Shown here: positions 32,441 to 43,600 of the stretch, one piece after another
Numbering within the stretch: the first letter of the stretch is position 1
Layout of the letters: every line of letters starts with the position of its first letter
DNA from: Notamacropus eugenii
Lineage: Eukaryota > Chordata > Mammalia > Diprotodontia > Macropodidae
Direction of reading: 5' to 3'
Assembly: GCF_028372415.1 (NCBI RefSeq)
Contig: NC_092872.1
Location: forward strand, 260,053,008 to 260,117,007
Length of the DNA: 64,000 nucleotides
The notes under the pieces: model-generated
Databases searched by the model: none
What the model saw: the letters and a program-made list of their open reading frames with translations, nothing else
Told to the model about the DNA's origin: nothing
Program-made: the position numbers and the translations under genes

Positions 32441-33300
32441 AAGACTTCCAGGAACTCTACTAGTCACACCCCGACGTACACCAGTAATGGTCACCTCGAG
32501 GATTTATAGACCACCAGGATCATGGTCCCAATCTACAGGTGGCAAGTCTTAAAGAGAAAACGTCCAAGTCTCAAGGACTGATTTAGGGGGCAGCACAATG
32601 TGAATCAATACCAGGTGGGCAACATTTTTCTCTCCAGTCTTCTCTCAGGAGGTACACTATTGGTGGTGCAGTACTCTGTCCACTGAGGAAGATCACAATC
32701 TCATATCCAATCTCTTGGGCTATTCTCGTCCATATTTTCCTATAAATGCTCCCAAGAATCACCCAACACACTGGAGATTGACTCCTGGGTTTTTCCTCTG
32801 TTAAACTTGGTTTTGTTTATAAGCAGGTCAATATGGATATTTGCTTCTGTTCCTACAGATCAGTTGTGGGTCAGCCTACTGACCACAGTACAGATGTTTG
32901 TAGAAGGTGTGAGCTCCGGGTGATTCTCAGCATCCTTTCTTTCCTTTCCCAGCCCATTCAGTGCAAAAGCAGAAATGAGTAGTCAAGGACCAAAGGTCAT
33001 TTTATAGTTTCCTAGGACCCCAAAGCCCCCAAACTTGAGGTGGCCCACCTCCTGGTGGTGACCTCCACACAATGGGCAGCACCAGCAGAGACTGATGCCC
33101 ACCCAGCACCCGCTGGAGCTTGTGCTTTGCAGATATGGCTCCAGAGTCACCTCTGGCCATCACAAGGCATCAGGACTTATCTGGGGATTTTGATATGATG
33201 ACCATTTTGATTTTTTCACAAGTAACGTGTCGAGTTTGAAATAACAGTGGTAACCACAGAATGACTGAAATCAGACCATGAAGATGACCAAAAGTAACTA
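32441..33300. other. Unassigned DNA downstream of KIFBP
   Basis: No gene or repeat recognised between the family A copy and the KIFBP 3' end. Confidence 0.4.
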
Positions 33301-33328
33301 AATGAATACTGTTAGTGAAGTAAATCTG

Positions 33329-33334
33329 TTTATT
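33329..33334 (-). terminator. KIFBP: KIFBP poly(A) signal
   Basis: AATAAA on the minus strand, about 400 bp after the KIFBP stop codon. It is the first canonical hexamer in the AT-rich sequence that follows the stop, so cleavage is expected at about 33305-33318 and the 3' UTR would be about 420 bases. Other end sites cannot be excluded. Confidence 0.6.
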
Positions 33335-33736
33335 ACATCCCTAATAATTTTTTCCTATAATATAGACAAATAATTTTACAACATACAAAATAAATTATAG
33401 GTTAGTCATCATAAAATTGTAATGGGTAAAATGTCTTTGGGGAATTAGGATTCTAGGAGGAACTGCAAGAAGCTCATGGGTTTTTTCTTTCCTAGAAAAC
33501 TGTATTTCTTTTAAACAAGCCATCTAAAACACTAACCACAAGTTTAATTTACAGAAGAAATGTACAAAATCAAAAGAAAATCATGAAGTCATTTTACTGA
33601 CAAATGAGTCAAGGAGAGCCCTTCCTAGAGTTAGCTGCACTTCTCTGCTCACTAGAGGTAAGAACCCTGTAGCGGGGCCTAAGGCTACCATCGACACAGC
33701 TCTATTGCACATTTCCAAGATGGATGGGACAAGGAT

Positions 33737-34615
33737 TTAAGTAAAAGGGCTCAGCTTGGCCTGCAGCCTCTCCATTTTGGCTGGAAGCAGCCCCGCCATC
33801 TCTTTGCTGAGCTCTAGCTCAGTCTCTACGGCACGCACAGCCTCAGGGTACTTCTCACAGTAGTCGACCAAGAACGTGTAGTACTCCAAGGAGGCCTGCA
33901 TGTTGTCTAGCTCCTTCCTACCATCAGAAGTGATGAGTTTGCCATAGAGCCGAGCAATGTGGAACTTGGCTACCAGAGCAGGGCGGAGAACGTCTTCCCC
34001 AAGCTGTTCTGGAAACACCTTATTGGGATCCTTAAGGGAGTCTAGGAAGAGTTCATAGTACTTGATGGCTGACTGGGCCAAGGAATTGATTTTCTTTATT
34101 ATGTGGGAATCGAGCTCCTCTAGCCTGTTGGCGATGGCCACCTTTAAGTCCATCATCTCATAGTAGGTGTGAGCGAGCTCAAACTGAAGCTGCCGGTTGA
34201 TCAACAGATAATACTGTGGATTTAGGTCTACAGTGAGGGGCTCTAGCATGTCTATTCTCCGCTTGTGCATCTTGCAACGTCTATCATAATCCTCTTCAAA
34301 GAAGGCAAGCACTTTAAACAGAGAGCTGTGATCTTGGACAATTTCAATATGGTCAGTGATGTACCCATCAACCTGAAAGTACTCTTTCGCCTCAAAGACA
34401 TAGTTCTGGCCCACTAAAAACACCTCTCTGGCCTCTCTAAAGTCTAAAGGGGGCACGCAGGCCACTTTCTCTTCCATGGCTAAGATGGCATCACACATAT
34501 CACTAGTGCCAAAGAGAACAACCTTCTTCCTGCCATTTTCTTTCTCATCTTCTTCTCTTTTCCTCTGAGCTTTAAGTTCCAACTGTTTATCAAGGTCAAG
34601 TTCTCCTATGTTGTC
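33737..34615 (-). CDS. KIFBP: KIFBP exon 7 (last)
   Basis: Residues 331-622 plus stop. Acceptor TCTTTCAG precedes GACAACATAGG. Starts DNIGELDLDKQLEL and ends ERLQAKLSPFT. It contains conserved stretches RRCKMHKRRI, LEPLTVDLNPQYYLL and FPEQLGEDVLRPA, the most conserved part of the protein. The single large 879-bp terminal exon matches the human gene layout. Confidence 0.97.
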   Translation of the reverse strand, partial: DNIGELDLDKQLELKAQRKREEDEKENGRKKVVLFGTSDMCDAILAMEEKVACVPPLDFREAREVFLVGQNYVFEAKEYFQVDGYITDHIEIVQDHSSLFKVLAFFEEDYDRRCKMHKRRIDMLEPLTVDLNPQYYLLINRQLQFELAHTYYEMMDLKVAIANRLEELDSHIIKKINSLAQSAIKYYELFLDSLKDPNKVFPEQLGEDVLRPALVAKFHIARLYGKLITSDGRKELDNMQASLEYYTFLVDYCEKYPEAVRAVETELELSKEMAGLLPAKMERLQAKLSPFT

Positions 34616-37600
34616 CTGAAAGAGAAGAAAAAGCCAAAGGTTAAAGTAGGCCCCTTATCTACTATCATCTCTAACAATGTGAATCTTTTTTTTACACTAT
34701 CAGAAGAGAAAGATGCAAAATTTTCCCCTAGACCAGGGGTGGGAAACCTGCAGCCTTGAGGCTACATGTGGCTGTCTAGGTCTTTGAGCGCAGCCTTTTG
34801 ACTGAGTCCAAGTTTCACAGAACAAATCCTTTTATTAAGGGGATCTATTTTATGAAATTTGGATTCAGTCAAAGGGCTGCACTTGAGAACTAGAGGGCCA
34901 CATGTGGCCTCCAGGCTGCAAGTTCCCCACCCCTGCCCTAGACTATATTAAGAAGCCAAGCAGAGGCAAAGCATTTAACTAAACAAAGCGGAAAAAAGTA
35001 GAGAAATCTCTTGGATAATACAATTTATTCTCTATAGGTCATTCTCTAGAGATTTATTTACCTGCTCTACAACTCCTGTTTCACTTATTAATCTCCTTTC
35101 TACTAAGCATGCTAAAATTAACATGTATATGGCATGACTATTTATGAAAAGATATTATAGAAATATAAAATGATCATCTCTAATGTAGGAAGAAAAAGAG
35201 GACAAAGTTGAATAAACATTCAGAGGTAGGGTGACACTTTCCCCGAGGCCTCAGTTTCTTTTTCTGTAGAATAAGGGGATTGGCATTCAGGAGAGCAATT
35301 TGAAATTATGCCCAAAGGGTATCTCTCTGGATCAAAGTCAGTGTCCGTTGGTCCCACCTGGGTAGAGGTGGGGATCCAAGAACCACTGTCTAGCCCAAAT
35401 AAGTCTCATGCTTACTTTCGCTCCAAAGTTCATCTTTGCTGTGTACATTGTATCAAGTGTCTGGAGGTTTTCTTGGCTTAACATTTTCATTCTGTTTTTT
35501 TACCATATTCATCCATGTTCCAACTAGTTGCTGCCTCCTGAAGCCTCCATTTATTTTCTTTTTTGCTTCCTCTTTGGGCCCCTCTCCACCTCAGCCCCCT
35601 GCCCTGCTCAGCTCTCTTTGAAGTGGTCTTAGCCTGAGGGCAGAGGCTGTCATTTTCTCTTTTTGCCCCAGAATTCAGTGCCTGGCCCATTAACAACTGC
35701 TTGTTCATTTGAATGTCTGTGAAAGGTTTTTAAGTTATCACAAGACAGGGACCATTCAAGTCTTCAATGACTTGTTGCCAAAGGAAAATTTTGCTTTGGA
35801 AAGAAGCTGAGGGATCATGAAAAGCACTGTCCTGCTCTTTGCTTCCTTTTCAATTCTGGACCTTACTGTCTGATCATAGCATCCATTCAAGGCCAAGACA
35901 CAGACCTTTGGGCTGTCCAATAAGCATTCTTCACCCACTTGGTTTATCCTGGGTGGGTCATTTGGCTGTACTCTTAGGTGATGACAGATCTCGTTTAAGA
36001 GGCTCTGCCCCCTTAAACATAAAAGCAAGTTTTTCTGTCAGTCCTACCTCTAGAGAGGCCTGTGCATTCTGCAGGAGATTCAAGCAGTACTTGATCCAGC
36101 ATCTGGCAATTTCTGCTTTTCTTTGACGAAGATCTTGTTGGTCTTGATCTCTTTCAGCTGATAAGATACACAATACAAGGCATCTTTAAATTCAGAGGGT
36201 AGCCGACTTTCAATGTGCTGTGCATTAAGAACTTTAATCAGGCATCTCAAACTGATTATTTTTTAGTCTTGCAAAAAAAAAAAAAAATCAATCCTCACTA
36301 CATCCAGCGGAGGTTGTTAAACTATGAAAGAAAAGCACCCCAACTTTTGTCTATTAAAGGTACCTCTACCTCTTCAGAATCTAATTTGTCCCTATTTGCA
36401 ATTAGAATTTCTTTTTATATAAAAGACAGAAAGAAATTTTTTTAATAGCCAATACCCTGCAAATTAGCATACTTCCTTTTAATCAGATACCAAAAAAAAA
36501 TCGGATCCTGTCACTGTGAAATCAAACACTGAACTAGTAAAACTTCAACAGAGCAATGTATGAGATCAGGTGTTTGGTGGTAAACTGATGATTACGTTCT
36601 TACTCTTAACCTTGGGCCTAGTAGCAATGGAGGCAAAGAGCTGTATAAAGGATGAAAGTGATGAAACTAACAAGATAATAATATGACCCATGCCCGGAGC
36701 AGAATAAAGGTGTGCAATTTTCTCTTCTCTAGGCTTGTGCTTTTTCATAACTTCACGCTTAGAAATAAAACAGTCTTTATATCCTTGCAGATACACCAAC
36801 CTCAACCATCTGTATCCATTACAAAACTGACACTAAATGAATGTTCTTGGAAGATGTAGAAAAGCCCAATCTGAGAATCTCGGAGTTGTAAGAGACACTG
36901 TTGGCCTTCTAATAGTCCATAATGAAAAGGACAAGCATATGATCATTCAGCCTTGGCACAAGATCTCGGTACACGATCTCTTGAAGAAGTCTATTCTATT
37001 CTTGAACAGACCCCTATTAAGAAGTTTTTCTTGAGATAGGCCCTAAATTTGCCTGTTTGGTAACTTTCAACTCTGAGGACAAGCAGACTTTGGCGAAGGC
37101 CTAATCCCTACTCCAACTAGCAGCCCTTTAAATCCTTGAAGACAAGGATCATGCCTCCCCACTCCGAGTATTCTCCCAATTACGTATCTCCAGTTTTTTC
37201 ATGTGAGAGACTCAAGAAAATGACTTCTCCACTAAACTACACCACAGACTTTTTCTGTGACTGAACTTTCTCAACTCTTGCCCAGTGTTGATTTTCTCAA
37301 AAAACTGAAGAATCATCTAAGGAGTAACTCTTACTTGATTTTATAAAAAATTTAGTGTTTTTTTTTTTTTTACTATGGAAGCAATTTGGTATAAATAAAT
37401 GTCAGAAGTCATATATGTAGTGTACAGAAATGGTGGTCTCAGAGTCAGAAAGACCTGCGTTTACATCCTGCTTCTGGCCCACACTGGCTGTGTGACCATG
37501 AACAAGTTACTTCTCAATCTATATATGTTAATTAAGCACCTAGCACTGTGCTAATCATGAGGCATAAAAAGAAAGGCAAAAACAGAGTCCTTGCCCTCCA

Positions 37601-40600
37601 TGAGCTCCCATTCTAATGGGAAGCATGCAAACATTCAGTAAATGCAAGAAACATACAAAGCAGAGGAGAAGAACCTCTAGGAGAAAGGTTTCTCAGGGCT
37701 CCAGGAGTCCTGAACGTTTACTAGATAGGTGAGAAAAAGGTATCTTATTTCCAAATTTAAGAATGTTAGTTTAGGAGTGACTCAAGGAACACTTTGTCTA
37801 TTACTACACAAAGAAACTGGTCAACATACTACTGCAACTGCCAACAGACAAACACTCTAATTTCTGATATGTTCTCTTCATCACAGTTAAGAAAATGATT
37901 TTTAGGACTATATAATATAAAAAACACCCACACTCACTGTCTTCTGTTGATGAAGTCTGTTCAGCCTGGCTAAAGATGACACTCGCAGCTGATAAACAAT
38001 GCCGGGACTCCATAAAACATTGCTATGAGAAAAGCAAGCAACAGTGAAATGAGATTTGAATTTCTAGATTGGCAACTATTAACAAAATATCCGATCTTTA
38101 AATATAGCTAGAGCAAGAAAATCTACAAAAAAATCCCATCAAAAAAGTCCCTTTTCCAGCACACAAGATACACTCACATACACAATCTCTCATTTGTTTG
38201 CCTGGGTAAACAATCAAATGAAAAAAATTCTAGTACAGTCCCCCAAACATGAAGAATTGATTGAGAATACAATCTAGAGAAGGGTTTTTTAACCTGGAGT
38301 AGATGAAAAAATTTTTTTTCACACAAAAAATATTTTCATACTATACCATATTTCAAGATAATTTGATTCCTTCAAATTACTATGCATTTTATCTAATGCA
38401 TTTAAAAGCATTATTCTGATAAGGGAGCCACAGGCTTCATCCAACTGCCAAAGGAACCCAGAACACAAAAATGGTCAAGAAGCCCTGGTGCAGAGTCAAA
38501 GACCCCTAAGACAGGTAGGAAGCTCAGGGCTAAGCCCCTGCGTGGCCCCTTCGTCCAAGTGTTCTTGGATCCCCTATGGGGAAATCTGCCCAAAGCCTGG
38601 ATTTCTAAATCACAGGCTACTCTCTGATTAAAAAACAAAGCAGCATCCAACTTAATAATTTGAATTGGTGAGGGCATAAGAGCATGGAGTTGAAAAAAAG
38701 AGCTTTCCCTTTGCTCTTCCTCTATTCCCCTCCTCTATCTACCACATGGCCAGAAAGATCTCTACCTAGTGGGGTTTGCAAATAAAGAGATATCTCACAT
38801 GGCTCTGAAAGTCCACTATCCAAGCTTGGAAAAAGAAATTATTTTAGTAACAGAATTCAAAAATTTGTCATTCAGAAACAAACATCGTAATTAGAAAATT
38901 AGTTTTAACTGTCTCAAGATTACCAAGGAATTCTCCATAGTGACATGCTAGCCAGAGTAGCACAGCAAGTCTCTGAATGACATCTGATGGCTTCTGCTGG
39001 TAAGCATGACACCTGGCTAGCAGCACCTGCCCTCCACAGGTGACAGGTGTCCAGCAGTGACATAACTAACTCCTCCAACTATTTATAAAACGAGAGCTAC
39101 TTCATTCTACAATAGTAGATTTTCAGGAGGAAGCTCAACGGTAGCTAATGTAGGGGGACAATAACCTGGATTTGATCTTCAGCATTAAATACAGTGTCCC
39201 AAAAGTCTTAGTGAGGTAAACTGCATCTCTGAACAAAGTGTCTTGCCCATGATCATACAGTTAAGTGTCAGAAGTTGGGTTAAAAATGTGCAGTGAAGTA
39301 TGACTCTAGTCATACTTCTAGGCCAGAGTCATTTGGTGATCCTTGTATCACCAAATTTATGTGGTAACATGACTACACATTGTAAAATCTTATTTTTCAC
39401 TTATTTCACTGTTGGCAGAAAAACAGGTAATTAGTTAATGAGAGAAGTGTGGCAAAGGCTGCTTTGACTCTTCTGGGGAGGGGGGTGTTTTTGTGTCCTA
39501 TGAAAAGACAGGCTGTTGTGTTTGTGTGTGTCCCTATCAGTGAGGTGGGTCTTATGCATATTAAACAGTTTTCTGAATTGTTGACAGAGCTGTGGTATGC
39601 CCTGCCATAACAGAGCCTTTGTCTGGAAACCAACTTGCCCCTTGTGACCTGCCAAAGGACCTCTGCTCCTGGGAACAGTAACTTAAATGGGGGAGAGGGA
39701 CTCCATGACTTGGCAAATGAAGCCAGCTACGAGTGAGTTCAAAAGAGAAACTTCACAAATACACTGAATTGAAGATGAGCTGAGACCATTCCTTCTAGTT
39801 GTAAAAATTAGCAGAGAGAAGCTAATTCTCAAAATAACCGAAAAATATCACCACATTTATCAACTTCCTTTTGAAATTCAGATGATAGTTGTTATAAGAT
39901 TACAATTCCCTAAAGAGTACCCACAAATTCATAAAGATAAAGCTATTTCTGCAATAAAGATAAAAGTTCAATTTAACTTAACATTTCATTACACCAAACT
40001 TTAGAAAATGATGTATTTATTATTTTAAATCTTTATTCAAATAACTTATCAAAGGATAACAGAGTAGTGATAAAAAATCTAGTTCAATGCCTCAATTTTA
40101 CCAATAAGGAAACAGAGAGGCAGAAAGGAGAATGTGAATTGTCCAAGGCAACACAGTAAGTGGCAGGAGTAGCATTTGAACCTCAGTTCTCAAAAATGTA
40201 ATGCTCCGTCCCCTCCACCAGGCTCCATTATAGATGATCGGACGCTGAAAGGCCCCTTCCATCCAGGCCTAGAAGATCAGGGAAATAACCAAGACCCAGC
40301 ATTCCCCAAGCCCAGCTCTCTGCTTTATGTCTCGGTCAGAAAGAGGCCCAGGCTGGCCTTATGGCATGCATCCCATCAGGAATCCTTACAAGAGGCACAA
40401 GAAAGAAAACAGAGCCCTGGTTTCTTTACTCAGGATCCCATGTCAAGACAACCCATAGCACCCACTGTGCTGTGCCTTCTGGCAAAGGATTACCTTATTG
40501 ATGTAATACTGAGATAAGGTGGCAGCGTTGATCGCCCATTCTACAGGGTGGTAGCCGCTATATTCCAGTTGGCGTTTAAGGGTAGTGTGGCAGTACTGAG

Positions 40601-43600
40601 CAGCCTTCTCAATCATCTCCAAGTGTTGATAGACTTGAGCCAGGTAATACAAAGTATGAGTGTACGCCTTCTCAAATCTGTGATGACAACAGGTCATGAA
40701 CAATCACAGAACTGCATAAGTAAAAGGGACTCCTAGTTCAAACTCTGCCCAAAGCAGGAATCCCACCAGTGATATCACTGATAAGAGCGATACCACACAT
40801 TTCCACTTAAAAACCTCTGACAACAAGGAATTCACTCCACCCTTGGGAGGCAGCCCACATCTGGAACCCTTAGGAAGTGCCTCCTCCCCTCTCTCCCATC
40901 ACCTCCCCTTGTCCACACTGAGCCACAGGGGCTTGCCCAGTACCTACAACGTGCTGAACTTCACCGAAGGTCCCTTGGGCATGCTGAGCACCCACCTTCT
41001 GGATCTCTCCTGCTCTGTAAGCTTGTCTTCCTCAGCCAGAAAGTGCTCATTGGGATCAAGAGGAGGGTTCCCAATCTAGAAGAAGAGAGACTTTTTGTGA
41101 GTAGCAGGCTCCCTCTTCTGGTGAAAAGGAGGAACCCCAGAGTTTTCATTTTCACCAGTTCTGAGCCAAGAACACATTATGAAACCTACGAGAACATCTC
41201 ACTGAATTTTACTCAAGCCAAAGTCTCTAAGTTAAGACTTCATGAGAAGCAGAAATACTACTGTTTCCCAGGATATGTTTTCAAACCCTAAAAAATTCTG
41301 CCCCTGCTTAGAAACCATCACAAAACATTTCACTGCCTGGGCTAGACACTCTCCCCAAATCACAGCTTAGGAATGAGTACAGTAATAATGCTAGTGGGCA
41401 AATCCCTGACTCCAGCTCTTTCTCACACATTCAGAAGTGGAATCAACCAATGGACAAAACTTTATATGGCAATACCATTTAAAACTGATCATTAGGAAGA
41501 ATTAAATTCAATTCCTCAGTCATTCTCAGCTTCTCCTCCAAAAAGGGGAAAATGTCTATCCTCCTTCCAGAATACACTTCCAGAAGTGTTTTTCACTGAA
41601 AGATTCCTTCCCTGGGATGATCCTCTCCAATACATCCCCCAACAACAGAGTGCTTCATCTTTATTTTGCCCAACTTTGCTTTTGCTAGTACACGACCATC
41701 AGATGTGCCTTAAACCAGTCAGCTTCAACCAGAACTCCTCACTTTTCTGAAAGCAGCCTATCCTGCTAATGGGAGGCTCTGAACAGATTTCTACTTCGGC
41801 CCCTGTGCTGACAGAAGCCACTGAAATAGGAAAGCATTGCTAAGGCAGGTCACAAGGGGCAAGTTGGTTTCCATACAAAGGCTCTGTTATAGCAGGGCTA
41901 TTCCACAGCTCTGTCAACAACTCAGAAAACTGTTTAATATGCATAAGACCCACCTCACTGATAGGGTCACACACAAACACAACAGCCTATCGTTTCATAG
42001 GACACATAAACACTCCGCTCCTCAGAAGAGTCAAAGCAGCCTTTGCCACACTTCTCTCACTAACTAGTTACCTGTTTTCCTGCCAACAATGATATAAGTG
42101 AAAAACAAGACTTTACAATGTGTAGTCATGTTACCATATACATTCGGTGATACAAGAAATACTAAATTCTACTTTTTTCCTATACATGTAAATAAATTCC
42201 TGATATTTAACACTGTAGAAGATGCCTAAGTTTATGTGCATGAAGACAATTAATAAGCACCTTGCTGGGTTTTTTGCCTTCCTTAAGAGGTACAACCAAT
42301 GGGGCATGCAGGGTGGGGCTGGGGGTCATGTGAACTCCATTTACAGCTTTGCCTTTCAATCATTCCTTCTTACCAAGAGTTCTTCCTACTATTATTCCAC
42401 TTTATTTAGTCTGTCCTGGGAGATGCCCTTTAAATTACAAAGCTTTTGTAGCACCTTAAAAATCAATGCTTTGGACTAACCTGTCCCATTCTGATTGTTA
42501 TGTGTTTGTGATTTCACTTGTGTGAGAAATCTATCTTTAATCCCCTCCAACAAGCAGTCAGGAAATCTCCTTTCATCTGTATAGAACACTTTTTAATACC
42601 CACTCACATTCAGGGCCTCTGATTTGGTGCTTACAATGACCCAATGAGATAAGTGAGAAGAGCAGAGAAGAGTGCTGCCATTTCACAGATGAAGAAAAAA
42701 GTTACAGAATGTGCTCAAATGACCTACCTAGGCAGCACCTCAAGTATCCTGACACAGGGTGCAGTTCTCTGTACTATGTCACCTCAACTTTTCTAAGACA
42801 CATGCGATTCTTATGTGTGCTCTCATTTAAAAAAACACAAAAATAATGAAATTATGATTTTTTGCTATCACTAGTGTGAAATGTGTTAAATGTTCATTCA
42901 CAACATCAATAATTGGATAATACATGTGTCTACAAAAGCACTACAGATATTACCAATGTGAACTCAAACAGAAATTATATATATTTTCTAAAACCTTAAT
43001 TTGAAAATAAAGGAGTGATTTCTATCCTTGGTTTTGAGAAACATTTCTCCAATTATTTTAAGTTATAGCCCCAAATTCTCAAAACAAAATTAAGATTCAC
43101 CTTAATACAAACTTTTTACAAACAAACTTTTACAAACTTTTTGGAACTGTGATATCCCAAAGGTTTCAGATATTACACTTTAATTTGCTTTCCTCTAAGC
43201 ACAACAATTCTTAATGTAAGGTTGAAAAACAATTCCGAATTTTTAGACCATTAGTGATGCTAATAGTAACAGCACAGAATCTCACCTTCACACAAGTCCC
43301 TGTTGCAGACATCATCCAATCCTGTTGAAGAGGATATAGCTACTAAAATATCAGGTGACACGTTACAAAATTGCAGTGTCATCCCATTAGCTAATCTATG
43401 GCACAGACATTCACAGCAGCTAATCTCCTGAAGTCTCACCAGAACACTACATTCTTTTTCCTATCAGTTTCTGACTAGCTCACAAGTCAAAACTGATTTT
43501 TGAAAGCTTTCCATACCTCTTTCATATACTGATTGTACAGTGCTTCTGCAGACTCCAGATAAGTCTTTGCAGTCTCAATTTCGTCTCTCTCAGACCACAG

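Larger units (their letters stand above)
38023..40493 (-). other. KIFBP: KIFBP intron 4
   Basis: Holds a family B miniature element (38283-38491), one arm of the inverted repeat pair (39343-39653), a 10-bp hairpin (39295-39318), and a minus-strand MIR-like SINE at about 40070-40200 (GGAAACAGAGAGGCAGAAAG, TCCAAGGCAACACAGTAAGT). Most of 38500-39180 is unassigned. Confidence 0.7.

Noticed and set aside
1-33300. Serglycin (SRGN), expected downstream of KIFBP from human gene order
   Set aside because: No Ser-Gly repeat or other SRGN exon was found on the minus strand. In human it lies tens of kilobases further, so it is probably beyond the left edge.
39190-39215. GTGTCCCAAAAGTCTTAGTG as a mariner-type terminal repeat
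   Set aside because: Only about 22 bp, with no partner end or TA duplication seen; too short to support an element.
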